Source: Madurella fahalii (Eukaryota > Ascomycota > Sordariomycetes > Sordariales). Taken from it: a stretch of DNA of 64,000 nt. The notes under the pieces are model-generated. The model made no database searches, was not told the DNA's origin, and saw nothing but the letters and a program-made list of their open reading frames with translations. Below are positions 10,032 through 21,119 of this stretch, one piece after another. A program made the translations under genes and the position numbers. Position 1 is the stretch's first letter, and each line of letters opens with the position of its first letter. The DNA lies in the NCBI GenBank assembly GCA_029876055.1, contig CM056875.1, positions 8,829,001-8,893,000 on the forward strand. Reading direction: 5' to 3'.

Positions 10032-12478
10032 ATGTCGACCACAACGCCAGATCCAGACACTGGGGACAGCCAAAATGCCCCTGTAGCCAAGACTCAGGCA
10101 GCGGCTGACTCCAGTGCCCAACCGCCGGCTGATGCCAGCGATGAAGCCCAGCCCATATCCGTCGCCGACTTGCTCCGCGAGCTGCAGGAGACCAACCGTT
10201 TATTGAGGGCGATAGCTCTAGCTCGGCAAGAACCCGCCAGTGGTCATGCAGTGGAGGTTGTGCCCGTGGAGCCGCCAACACCACCGTTGCCAGTGTCCGG
10301 TAGCAGCCAGGCTCAGTTGCAATCGACGTCGAGTTCGGCTGCAGTGAAGGAAAAGGCCCGCCAACTTGTTGACGAGTTCGCTCATGCAGCGTTTGGCCGT
10401 GGCAAATCCAACCTGGAGACTTACCGTGACCAAGTCGTCGAAGTCTTGCTGTCGCACCTACCCCAGGGAGTACAGAATGGCCTCGAGGAAGAAATCTGGG
10501 CCAAGATCATGCCCATGGCTAGCGAGCAGGTCCCGCTCGTCATCTCGTTGGCCAGATCTAGCAGGCCCTCGGTGCTGCTCTGGCACCGGAGGACGCCGCG
10601 CTCCAAGGTTCCTTTGACCAGCCAAGAAATCACTCTGTTGAACCAACAATGGCCACTGCAGTTTGACATCGACCGCCTGATCCACAAGACGCCGAGATAC
10701 TCTGGTTGGATCCTCGGCAACAACCCAGGGCGAGACGGCGCACTCTGCGCTACCCCTCTGTTCTATGGCCCCGAACGGAAGCTGCTGCCAGCCTCTGCCA
10801 TCCTGGATTCGAACCAAAAATCGAATTCGGTGGCCGCACGAATATCAACTTCGGATTTGCGCAGCCCTGGTTCGATATGGTAAGCGGCCGTCTTTTCCGC
10901 CGGTCTTGGTGCCATGTTGCCGCTTGCTCACAAAATGATGCAGGCACCTCACAACGCCAATTTGGGCCGATAGAGTAATGCCTCTCGATCGTCTCGCCCT
11001 CATTACCGCAGTGTCCATGAAGAGATATAATGACAACTGGGACACGGTGCACGATTTCCTGCAAGAGTTCTGTGCCGGGTGGAGACCACTCCATCTCCGA
11101 GGGAGAGCACGCGAATTCGGCGGATGGACCGGCAGCAGCGACGTGGCCTATCAGCACACCATCCGATGTTTTTCCCCCAACAAGAATCATGACACGAATT
11201 TTTTACCATACGTACGCTGTCATCGGGAGACGGGTAACTTTCCATGCCTTCCCGGCGCGTCACCCCGGGCCTTTGTGGAGCAACGCATGTCAGTCGTTTG
11301 CCGCTGGGTCTACCACGAGGACCCGCAAGGCTTCATGGTGATGATTCTCGGTGACTTCCAAACCGTGAGAGTCGAGACGCAAGAATCAAACGATCTCTTC
11401 ACAGACTGGGAGGATCGCCATTTCACCGTGAGAGGGGAGAATGCCGGCTATCACGTCCTGCAGTCTGCCTTGCACCGCATGCTGATGTACTGGGAGAAGG
11501 AATGGTCGCACTGCTTGGACGAGTTAGAGAGCTCAGTCAATACCAAGGTAAAGATGGCACGATCCTCCTCCTCTCTAGCCGTTGCTCACACTGGACAAAA
11601 CAGCTCCATGACATCCTCAGCGATGAGTCAAGCAGCAACCTCATGTTCGACACCTCGTTCGTGAGATCCCGGCTGTACTTCAAGACACTTGAAATGCTGC
11701 GTATCTTTGCCGACACCATCCGGGAAACTGGCCGAGACTTGCAGGAGATGGACCCCGAGCGACTTCTCCAGGGGAGTTTCCGGCACGCGGGCTTCGACGT
11801 CCGGTACTTCCTGAAGGACGACCCAGCCCAAGACAAAGCGCTGTGGGAGAACTGGGAGATACTCTCCAGCTTTCAGCAAAAGGCCGAGGATCGGCTATTA
11901 CGTAGGATCGCGGAGAAGACGGAGGAAATCAAAAGTTTGCGGGACGGGGTAAGCGGCCTGATCGGAACCCAAATGCTGGGCGAGACACGTTCTAACCAAG
12001 GCGCAGCTGTTCAACGCAACCTCGTTACGCGAAGCGTCCATGGCCACGACCATGAACCGCTACGTTATTGTCTTTACCATTATGACGGTGCTCTATCTGC
12101 CGCCTAGTTTTACAGCGGTAAGTCGCCCTTGATCCAATTTTTCACCCAAGACGCTGAGCGGCTAACCGGGGGGACCATGGATTGCGACGCAAACAGTCAT
12201 TGTTCGGCACGCCGTTGTTTGAGGCTGAAGAGCAAGCCGAGACGGTCAATCGGTTCAAGATATCCACCATCATCGTCTGCGTCATCACATATGTGCTCTC
12301 CTTCCTTCTGATCTGGCTTGCCGATAGATGGGACATTGCTGGGGCCGTGTATCGCGAGATGCGTTCGGCCTGGAGGGAGAGCTGGGCGCGATTCAAGAGG
12401 CAGCGTGCGCTTGATAAAGAAAATCAGAGTGGCGAGAAGCTGCACGCGTCCTCGGAGGATATGAGGATGAGTGTATAG
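10032..12478 (+). CDS. Fungal CorA-like membrane protein (possible internal frameshifts)
   Basis: Large protein of the fungal CorA-like (Mg2+ transporter-like) group. Five exons: 10032-10879, 10944-11547, 11604-11948, 12007-12117, 12197-12478; total 2190 nt, about 729 aa. Introns have GTAAGC/GTAAAG/GTAAGT donors and CAG acceptors. A Pro/Ala/Ser-rich N-terminus is followed by a long soluble domain (MPLDRLALITAV, VYHEDPQGFMVMILGDF, GYHVLQSALHRMLMYW, LMFDTSFVRSRLYFK, RIFADTIRETGRDLQEM) and the C-terminal pair of membrane helices (MNRYVIVFTIMTVLYLPPSF and FKISTIIVCVITYVLSFLL). The canonical GMN pore motif is replaced by SLFGTPLF. Around 10765-10977 the in-frame translation is unlike a protein of this type, while another frame reads PKIEFGGRTNINFGFAQPWFDM-like sequence; see findings. 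Start chosen at 10032; an in-frame ATG at 9984 is also possible. Confidence 0.75.
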
Positions 12479-12554
12479 GGTAGGGTCGTGTTTAGCTGGC
12501 ATTCAAAACTGGAGCGGTCCGAGTGCAACATGGCCTCTTTTTTGTCCTGGGCGC

Positions 12555-13225
12555 CTACTCGCATCCGCCCTTGGTCTCCCAGACTGCTGCGTTGTACTCG
12601 TCCATCCACTCGACATACTCACCTCCGGCTTTTGCCCACCCCTTGATGCCCCCGGCAAGAGCGAGGCTCTGCATGCTCGTGTCTCCTGCGCTGGAGATGT
12701 GGTCGGCCAGCCAGCCCGTCGCTCTACTTCCACGGCCGCGAGACGATCCTTTCCTCACAACCGTTAGACTTCTCGAGAGAGCTTCAGAGAAGACGAGGAG
12801 GGTACCGCGAGGGGTACGAACCACAGTAGAAGATAATCTTGCGCATGCCCGCCGCCTTGAACATGGTGAAGAGCGTGGGCAGTGTTGGGTAAAGACTCTG
12901 GGCCGGGAGGTTGATGGACCCGCGGATTGTACCGCCCTAGGATCAAGACGGTGTCAGGTGAGGTTTCCACCATTCGAGTGAGACGCAAACCTAACTGCGA
13001 TTCATGGTGGGCAGACAGGACGAGCCAACTCACGTCAAAGTCATTCCGCCGCAAATCAACCAAGACAAAATCCCTGCTGCCCAGCGGAGTAGCTTTGAGC
13101 ATGGCGAGCACCTCTTCGCGCGAGATGGTGGTGACCTCCGACTTAGGAGCGGGGTACGCTGCGTGCCACGGCGCAGGCGTGTCGTCTGCCTTGGACGGAT
13201 CCGTAGATGCCGCGTTGGTCGCCAT
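12555..13225 (-). CDS. Acr2/Cdc25-type rhodanese-domain protein (arsenate reductase-like)
   Basis: Small rhodanese/Cdc25-fold protein like fungal Acr2 arsenate reductases, which use a catalytic Cys in a phosphatase-type loop. Three exons: 13225-13034, 12936-12822 and 12748-12555; introns 13033-12937 (GTGAGT) and 12821-12749 (GTTCGT...TCTAAC...AAAG). Total 501 nt, 166 aa, a typical family size. Order: ISREEVLAML, DFVLVDLRRNDFD joined to GGTIRGSINLPAQSL (the rhodanese GGxIxGSxNxP signature), then IIFYCGSSRGRGSRATGWLADH, where C102 begins a CX5R loop, and GGIKGWAKAGGEYVEWMD. The second intron splits the codon just after the catalytic Cys. The start at 13225 (MATNAAS) fits the family; the frame is open for another 109 codons upstream, including an alternative Met at MRHPSFVN, so a targeting extension cannot be excluded. 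Likely role: arsenate or related oxyanion reduction, or a general rhodanese phosphatase. Confidence 0.85.
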
Positions 13226-13869
13226 TTTGCGGGAGTGCGCTGCCCGGGGGGTGCTGGATGTGAGGCTTTCCGGGAGGAGGGAGATGTTAACGAAGCTGGG
13301 ATGTCTCATTACTCCAAAACTGAAAAAGTTCCCTGGCGACCCAGCTGTGCTTTTGACGTGGGTAAGGGTTCGGGAATCGGCGAGTCCACTTCGGCTTTCA
13401 GCTGCGGTACTGCCAAGACCCATGATAGAGACGGCGTAAACTGTGGCTTCCTGAGTAGGCGCCATCGGCACGTCGCGATAGCGACAACCGTGAATCAGTT
13501 CCGCAAACATACGAGAAGTTACGTCGTTTTGAGATTGGATAGCCACAACCAACGTTGCCGCCGGACCATCTTGTCTCGGGCCCGATTCAGGCCTAACGAT
13601 TAAGTGAAGACTCGCCCGAACAGCAAGATGCCTAACGCAAGGCTATTGTATCGCAGGAAAAAGAACAATGTTGTTTGGACGAAGGTCTGATGCCCCTCCA
13701 CCCCACCGGTCCCTCCGGCCCCACCCACGCGCTTTCCAAAGAGTACTGTACACAACGCTCACACCAGGCAGCAGTTGCCAAGATGGCAGTGAGCTCGCCG
13801 ACTCACTCTTCGCATGATTTGTTTGTTTCTGTTTCCCAAATATTTTCCCACAGTCATATCGTGTCGGAG
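13226..13869. other. Divergent intergenic region, about 640 bases
   Basis: Lies between the divergent Acr2-like and F-box genes; presumed shared promoter region. Long open frames here are upstream extensions of the two genes. No independent gene seen. Confidence 0.55.
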
Positions 13870-15413
13870 ATGGAGACAACCAAGGTCGCTCCCGCTGGAG
13901 CAGCCATCACGTCTCTGCCATTTGACATCCTGACCTTGATCCTGTGGGACGATGCGCTCGAACCATGCGATGTGAAAGCGATGCGGCTGACCTGCCACTC
14001 GTTCAGCCAGCTCGCCGCCACGCGTCTGTTCTACCGCATCGGTATTTCCAAGCTCAACACGGATCGCGAGTCTTTCCTCTCCATCTGCGACAGTCCGCAC
14101 CTGGCCTCACACGTGAGGCAGCTCGAGTGGCAAGAGATATCCTACAGTGTGGGTCTGTTTGAGCGCATACAAACCCACGTCGGTCACCGACATATGTCAC
14201 TTGAAGACGACGACACTGAAACCTTGTGTTGCCATCTCCGGATGTAGCCGAAGCAGCGTTTGGCTCCGCAATGTCCCCCCCGGGCCTGGAGGCGTCGACC
14301 GCGACTCTGCAGAGCTGGAACGCCGGAAAGCAGTAGCAGAGTCTTACAACACCTTCCAGTCCGCCGTCGAGAAGCTTCCAAACCTTCACACCTTCGTTTC
14401 GCGGCCCATGTGTTCCAGCCGCATCGTCGCTGACTCAGGCTACCCGATGGAAGCGCGCCTACTCCAGTCGCATCAATGCGTGACGGACTTGTCAACACCG
14501 CCGCAGACCAACAGCGGGCTTTTCTCTTTCCTCATTCCGGCCATGTGTCGCCCCAACTCGACCGTCACTCGGCTGCATTGGGCAGTCGAATTCCCTGGCG
14601 TCAGCTACCTCCGCCCGTTCCCGGCTTCGGCATTCGACCACCTAGCGTCAATTGAACTCTGCCTGACCCCCTCGAGTGAGATTGACGAAGAACTCTCTAG
14701 CAACTTGAAGGCGGCTTTGACCCGTGCCGCTCCTACACTGCGGCACCTCAAGCTCTGCTTTGACCACGGCGCTCCAACGGAAAGTAATCCCCTGGCAGAG
14801 CGCCTCTTATACCTCTCGGCCGAAGCTGCAACCGGATTCGCATTGCAAACGTTGAGTCTAGTATCAGCGAATATACCAGCAAAGAAGCTGGTCTAAATCA
14901 TCTATACACAAGCAGATTCGCTGCGCCCATGTTTACCTTAAGGACATGGGCGTCACGAAGCGGTGCATTCAGGCCATGTCTAAGATCCCTGAGCTTAAGT
15001 TGGCTAGCATGAAGATCGTAGACGACGCGGCCCATTCCATGGTCGACGGTCAAATCTTCTGCCACCAGGTGCCGGACACGGACCCGGCCGGTCATCCGAC
15101 GCAATTTTGGAAATTCACGTCGCGGGACGGCGAGGTGTCTTACGGTATTGACTCCCTGACCTGGTTCGAAGAGTGGGATACCGAGGCCGGAGACTGTGAG
15201 GAACCGACGCCGTTTTGCCAGGCCCTGCGGGAGTTCTACAGCCGCCCGAGAACCAATCATGCGTGCCGTGGTTGGAATATGAAGTCCGCTGCCAAGTACT
15301 TGGGCGAAGGTTCCAAGTCCTGGGAAGTTCTCAAATGCCAGGAGCCCCCCAAGGGCACATTTGAGTATGTTCCCGACGACGACCCCATAGAGGACCGGTA
15401 TTGGTGGGATTAG
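13870..15413 (+). CDS. F-box-like protein with uncertain middle structure
   Basis: The N-terminus carries an F-box-like motif (ITSLPFDILTLILWDD, DVKAMRLTCHSFSQLAATRLFYRIGI) followed by HLASHVRQLEWQEISYS, the usual order in fungal F-box proteins that recruit substrates to SCF ubiquitin ligases. A Leu-rich C-terminal part continues to 15413. The frame changes near 14195-14260. Either a weak intron (14196-14247, donor GTCACT, acceptor GTAG, 52 nt) joins the frames, or two single bases are missing, since DDTETLCCHLR, then AEAAF, then WLRNVPPG read as a plausible continuous peptide across three frames. A second intron at 14861-14912 (GTATCA...CTAAATC...AAG) joins LQTLSL to QIRCAHVYLKDMG. The start at 13870 (METTKVAP) places the F-box about 18 residues in; upstream in-frame Mets exist at 13783 and beyond. 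Confidence 0.65.
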
Positions 15414-17053
15414 TCATCTGGCGGAGGCAAGTCATGTCTTGCTAAACGGAATTATCGGTAGCCAAATTTTTTCTTTTCTTTTTTTCTTTTCTTTTCTTTT
15501 CTCTTTTTTTTTTTTTTCTTTTTTTTAATGTCTTTGAAAGGGTTTGGTATAATTAGGAGGGGGTTTCCTCTGGCTGAGAACCTCAGTAATATAAGTCCGG
15601 AACCGGGATATCTCGCCTCGGCAACGCTATAAGCCTCCAAGCGTTAGGAAAACTGTCGGGGTAATGAGGATTCCAGAAGCCGATAAGAATGATCTTCCAT
15701 CGGATTTCCGGTAGAGCTCCTCCTCATCACGGTGGGGTTCTTTCTAGATAGGTTAGAGTAATGAAATTAAGTTGCGTCTCGACCAAACGGGGAGACCTGG
15801 TGACGTGATCCCTCCGCTGGAAACCTGCGTGGCGGATAACACCGCATGGTTACGGCAGGCAAAGGAGAGGCCCAGACCACTGAGCTGCATGATCCATGAA
15901 GGCGCCAACTGCGTCTGATGGAAGAAACCATGAAGTTCGGTTGGCCCTCCGAGCTGGCAAATCACGTCGCCGGTAATATATGGCTCGTCAGCAGATATAT
16001 AGTGCCTCCTTACCGACTATGTCGAGGGCGAGACAACACAGAACACTGCAGCTTCGGATAAGCAACCGAACCCAAGCCTTTACCCGCCTTACTCGTGACG
16101 CGCAAAAATAGCACCAGGATAGATTGCAGTTGGTCGGACGACGAGCCCAACAGGATCAAAGCTGGCCCGGCACAAGCCGTTTTGGGGGGGGGGGGTCCAG
16201 ACAACCTAAGACTACAACCAGTACTAGCTCAGAATATGACACAGCCAGAATCCGGCATGGCACGTGTACAAATGTAAGTAGTGGAGAGGACGGCAGCGGA
16301 AACCCGAAGAAAAGGAGAAAAGAGCGGAGAGAAGGGAAAAGGGGGGTGGTGGAAGGGGGACAGGAATTCAAAATCACGACCCAACTGCCGAAAGGACTGA
16401 AGCGAAGGTGGCACTAAACCTAATATATATGGACGCGTCGCCCCCGAAAATCTGGGTAAAGCTGTGAGACTTCGTCATGGTGCAATGTGCATGGGACACG
16501 GCGGATGCAGCTGGTTTTAACCGCCTGCTAAACCGGCAATCTAGCAGCCAAATCTCGCCGGCCGACCCGATTCGCTCGTTGGGGGAAACGTTCTGTTACA
16601 GGCCGAGATTAAAATCCGGGGAAAAGCATCTTGGCAACTGGGGCTTGCTCGGTGGCAATGGCATGCGGACTAATCCGAAGCCAGTGATTGCTTGCCGTGG
16701 ACAACTTCCGGCGTTGCGTGCCCATGTGCGCCGTGTTTGGGCGATATGAGGCGAGTGCTATATCAGAGGGCCAGGGCTATACTCTGTGCGCTCCTCGTGG
16801 CTTAGCGCAGGATGCCAGCGGCCCCTTGGGTGAATTCCGGTGATGCGACCCGGATATTGATGGTGCCATCAGGTATGCAGCCAGCGTCTCCAACCTCGGA
16901 GGAGGGAGCCGAGGATGGCCTAGGCAAAAACCGAGGCCGGGGGAAAGACGTAAATACCCAACTGAAGCCGCCGTTTCTGGTCTAGGCTTGGCCGCCATAT
17001 CCTCCCATTCTATCTCGCCGGAGACAGAATTCCGGGTCACAGCTGCTGAAGCC
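15414..17053. other. Intergenic region, 1.6 kb, with simple repeats
   Basis: Holds a C/T-rich, mostly poly-T tract (about 15465-15527), a poly-G run (16184-16193) and a purine-rich stretch (about 16280-16360). No gene recognised. The last few hundred bases should contain the promoter of the intradiol dioxygenase. Confidence 0.55.
15465..15527. repeat. Pyrimidine (T-rich) low-complexity tract
   Basis: About 60 bases of T with scattered C, just downstream of the F-box gene stop. On the other strand it would read as a run of Lys/Glu codons, which explains a spurious open frame there. Confidence 0.9.
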
Positions 17054-18468
17054 ATGGTTCTGAAAAGCATCCTCTCAAGCCTGTTGCTGGCTGCACCTCT
17101 GGTCCTGGCTCATCCGGGCAAGGAAAAGGTGTACGCCCACGCCGCTCTCCCCTTAGAACGCAAATCCCTCGGCCACTGTCAAAGGGAGTTCAACGAGCCC
17201 GAATTCATCAAGAGGACGGTCGAGATCCATGGCCGGGAACTGCAACGGCTGCGGCGGGATCTGGGCCTTGAGGTCCCCAAGAAGTAAAACAACACCCGGA
17301 GGGGAGGGCGTGGGGAAGATACGTACGCATTGGAGCATGCTGACGAACTGAAACCCACTTCGCAGACGAGAGATTAGCCCGCGAGATTACATTTCGGTCT
17401 CGAGGATCGACCACAAGAGCAACAAGACGGTGTCCCAGGGGATGGATCTCAGCACGCTGTTCTCCGACTCGGGCGCTTGCATGCTGATGCCCGCAGTCGA
17501 CCAGGGCCCGCTGTGTAAGTCTCGGGGAAGATTCGGCTCCCCCCAAAAAGGTCACTGTTCACTAAACGGGTATCGCAGACGTCCAAGGAGAAGAGATTAG
17601 GAAGGACATCACGAACGGCGAGCGCGGCATCAAGTTGACGCTGGCCATCCAAGTCGTCGACTACCAGACCTGTCAGACGGTCCCCAATGCCTACGTCGAC
17701 ATCTGGAGCTCCAACGCGACTGTCAGTCAAAACACCTCCAACCTCACATCTTCCACAACAAACAACAACAACAACAACAACAACAACCTTTAGTAATCCT
17801 GACGTATGCTAACTATACAACAGGGCATCTACGTCGGCGTCCAGGGCTACCCGGGCATGGGTGACCCCAACGACGCATCCATCCTCAAGGGCACAACGCT
17901 GCGCGGGGTGCAGCCGACCGACAGCCACGGGGTGGCGTCGTTCGACTCGCTGTTCCCGGGCCACTACCAGGGGCGGGCGACGCACATCCACGCCATCGTG
18001 TATCTCGGAGCGACCAAGCAGCCCAACAACACCATCACGGGGGGCCGGGCGGCGCACGTCGGGCAGATCTACTTTGACCAGTCGCTCATCACGGCGGCAG
18101 AGCGCGCGGCGCCTTATAACAGCAACCGCATGGCCATCACGCAGAACACGGCCGACTTCCTCTTCATGCAGGGCGCCAACGGCGACGACCCCATCGTGCG
18201 CTACGCCCTCGTCGGCAACACGGTCGAGGAGGGCCTCTTCGCCTGGATCCGCTTCGGCATCAACCAGCAGAGCAGCAAGCCCGTCAGCCCCGCCGCCTTC
18301 TGGACCGCCAACGGCGGCGTCATGAACCCCAACGGCCCCGTGGCCAAGATGAATGGTGGCGGTGGGTTCCCCGGCGGCGGTGGTTGGGGCGGCGGTTGGC
18401 CCGGCTTCGGCGGTGGTAAGAAGAGGAGGGCTGTCGTGGAGGAGGCGGCCGAGGAGGAGGCCGAGTGA
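17054..18468 (+). CDS. Secreted intradiol ring-cleavage dioxygenase
   Basis: Extracellular Fe(III) dioxygenase of the intradiol family, which opens catechol-type aromatic rings; fungal secreted members act on plant or lignin-derived phenolics. Signal peptide MVLKSILSSLLLAAPLVLA. Four exons: 17054-17283, 17366-17514, 17579-17721, 17824-18468; introns at 17284-17365, 17515-17578 and 17722-17823; spliced 1167 nt, 388 aa. Core motifs: CQTVPNAYVDIWSSNATGIY (first Tyr ligand), TTLRGVQPTDSHGVASFDSLFPGHY (second Tyr) and GRATHIHAIVYL (two His ligands). The third intron falls between Ala-Thr and Gly-Ile-Tyr and contains a CAA microsatellite. The C-terminus is a Gly-rich tail (GGGGFPGGGGWGGG) followed by KKRR and an acidic end. 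KKRR could be a Kex2-type processing site. Confidence 0.93.
17754..17792. repeat. (CAA)n microsatellite in an intron
   Basis: About 10-12 CAA units inside intron 3 of the intradiol dioxygenase gene, 30 bases from the acceptor. Confidence 0.9.
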
Positions 18469-19084
18469 TCCCGAGCGGGGATACTGAAGGTTGACTACTA
18501 GGTGGGGAGAGACCAAAGTTTCTGGGTCTTGAGAGACTGTTTTGTTTGCATGTGTGTTGTGCGTGTGCGTGTGTAAGCGGGCGCCCGAAGCCTCCGGTTC
18601 GAACAAACAACGCAAGAGATTGGACAGATGCTTCGGATAGAGACAAAGTTGCTAGTAGCTGGCCAATTGAGTTACCCATTTGCGGACGAAATGCTGAATG
18701 CAAGGTAGTCTGCTTCTCTTATCACTGTAGCCAATCTTGCTTTGGCAGGGTAGATTCCAGTTTACGTCCTGGCTGCTAAATGCGAGCGAAAACAAGTGGT
18801 ACGAGTAGACGGGAGCGGCAACAGGAACTGAGGAACCTCTCATCTTAGAGGATCTCTAAAGTAAGTAACCGCATCTACGCCACTTCTATCGCTCACACTT
18901 TAGCGTGCTGCTTCGGGCTGTTCTTGACCCCTGGCCCCGGTAACCGCAAGCGACGCTCGAGAGACTTCCGGAGACATGCCGTGAATATAGGGTCTTGAGA
19001 AGCGCTAGAGCTAGGGTAACTTCATACACGTGACTCTCCAGATTCCCCAGTCCATTCCCCCCCCCCCTCGTCCGTTACCGCCCC
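18469..19084. other. Intergenic region between convergent genes, about 615 bases
   Basis: 3' flanks of the dioxygenase (plus strand) and the membrane protein (minus strand). A poly-C run of 9-10 lies near 19060. No gene seen. Confidence 0.6.
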
Positions 19085-21119
19085 CTAAGTTGCATCACCC
19101 GCGGGTGATTGATGTCCCGCTACCTCTGCTGACTCCACGTAGTATGCGAGCCCGTCCGGGGTAGACACTCTGCTGGACCGCATTGCTTCATCTCCCAATA
19201 CCGGAACGCTCCAGCTGCCGAGCTCCCACTCATTCCCACCCTTTGTAGCCCTCGTCAATGCCATCCGTGCAAGATGGAGCTTGCTATCCGCCTGTCTCGC
19301 ATCCCTGGTCGACGCTGAACGGCGCCCAAGAAAGGGCACGATGAAGTCGACGATTGGCTGGAGCGAGCAGTCTGCTAGTACCACGATAACACTGACGCAG
19401 ACGATCACCAAGACTCCGAGAAGACTGAAGTTCTGCACCTCGCCAACGGCTTGGACCAGCTGGTTGTCGCACTGCTCGCGCTGAGCCTGGGTCATGGGCA
19501 TCATCGTAAGCCGCCTGCGACTGCCGGTGTTGCCGGAGGATGGGGCAGTCCCGGCTGCCTTGGAAGCGAATTCGACCACGTTGGCCTGCATCCTCGCGAG
19601 GTTGGTTTGGAACCAACCCAGCACTTCGATCTGCCACTGATTGTCTGGCAGCCCTGGAGATATGTTCCCGATGGCCATTTTGTGCGCCCATAGCCCGTCG
19701 GCGCCAAGGCTTGTCAGGGTATTGAAAGTGTTGATAGCACCAAAGTTTGCCATGAGCCGTGCCGCAGTAGCAGCCTGGGCCGTGTTGTACATCAGGGTGT
19801 TCTGCGTGAGGTGCTGTGTCAGATGGAAGATGCCGCCGGGAGGGGTGCACAGCGAAGTTGACGGGTTGCACCAGACGTACTGGTCTGCGCAGACCATTGT
19901 GCTGACATAGGCGTCGGCCAGCGTGGAAAGTAGCCCTTGATACGTGTAGTTGTAAGTCCCATTGGCCGAGAACCATGGGTCGTGAATTGGTGCCGAGTAC
20001 CTCATGTCGTTTTGGTTGAGGAAGTGGACGCTGACATCCGCGTCGGCCCGCCTGAACTCTGGGATTGGCCGCCAATTCGAAGTGTCGACGACGGGAGCAC
20101 CCTTGGAGAATGCCATAAATGACCTGACAATTACTTATCAGCATGAGCAAGGTCCAGGAGTTAATGACTCTAGTCTGCAGCCCACGAATCACACGAGGAA
20201 AACCCAGGAGCCACATACCTTAACGTGTAACCGATGCCTGTATTGTCTGCCATTGCTATTTTATAACGGTATGTGATGTTGGACATATCAAGGACAGATC
20301 CAAGGGAAATCTCGATTAGACTGCCTTGAGAGATGTTGGACACCCGGACAAGGTCACTGATTCGAACTGGGGAGCAAGTCGAGCGCAGCTGTTGATTCGG
20401 TCCTCCAATTTCGCATTGATCCCCAGCATTTGGTGAGAGCCCAAGAGATCCGAGGTGACGGAGAAGGCCTTGCCAGGGCCAAGGATGCATCGCTCAGCAG
20501 CCGGAATAGGACAAGGGGCTGAAGTGTCGATGCGGTAGGGAAGCCTGGGTTGAACAAACACTGATCGGACCGTCGCGCGGCTGGTATTGGAGTAGAAGTT
20601 GGCAACGTAGTTGCACGCCCAAATCGCATCGTCGCGAACCCTGGCTGTCCAGAGGCTGACATCCTCAGGGTTGGACAAGTCCAGGTCCCATATCCCACAG
20701 TTATTTGGCTGCGCTCTTGCGATAGCCGGCCCGTAGGCTTTATTGGCTACTCTCGAGGTGAAAAGCGCTGCAGCGGCAAAACACGTAGATACTATAAAGG
20801 CTGGTATCGCTGCCGAGCACGTCCGCCTCAGCAGCTGCCTCGGTCGCTTTGTCGACCATGCCTGATGAATCTGGAAGACCTCCCATATCGTCCGAGCGGC
20901 ACCGGCAGAGTTCCGCAGACTAACCTGGTACTGGAGGTCGAGGGCGCTGGCAGGTCCAGCTTTTGCCTTCCAGTGATGAAGAGCAAAGGCAACAATGTTC
21001 CAAGCGCTTGCTCCAGCGATAGTGACGAGGAAGTGAGGCCCGAAAGGAGCAGGTAGCCCGAGTCTACGGGCAGGGTCAATGTAGCCGCGAGAACGGGCGG
21101 CTTCGAATGATCCCACCAC
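19085..21119 (-). CDS. Fungal multi-span integral membrane protein, 5' end unresolved
   Basis: Large protein with several hydrophobic segments separated by an extracellular-looking, Asn/Cys-containing region. Segments include SAAIPAFIVSTCFAAAALF and LLGVLVIVCVSVIVVLADCS, and the C-terminal tail is polar. The order (short N-terminal helices, N-glycosylation-rich middle, one last helix, cytoplasmic tail) is common among uncharacterised sordariomycete membrane proteins. Exon 3 (to 20123) is joined through an intron at 20218-20124 (GTATGT...CAG), linking NTGIGYTLR to SFMAFSKGAP. Between the 20316-21119 frame and the middle exon the frame changes near 20357: either a short 47-nt intron (GTTCGA...GGCAG) or one base missing from a CCCC run. 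The upstream frame closes at about 21128 and has no convincing ATG, so a further 5' exon is likely between about 21120 and 21400. No function can be assigned. Confidence 0.6.

Noticed and set aside
17809..18615. A 268-codon frame antisense to the intradiol dioxygenase
   Set aside because: Produced by GC-ending codons of the real gene; no motifs.
20340..20375. GTTCGAATC-like sequence considered as a tRNA T-loop
   Set aside because: No matching acceptor, D or anticodon stems around it; it lies inside the membrane-protein gene.
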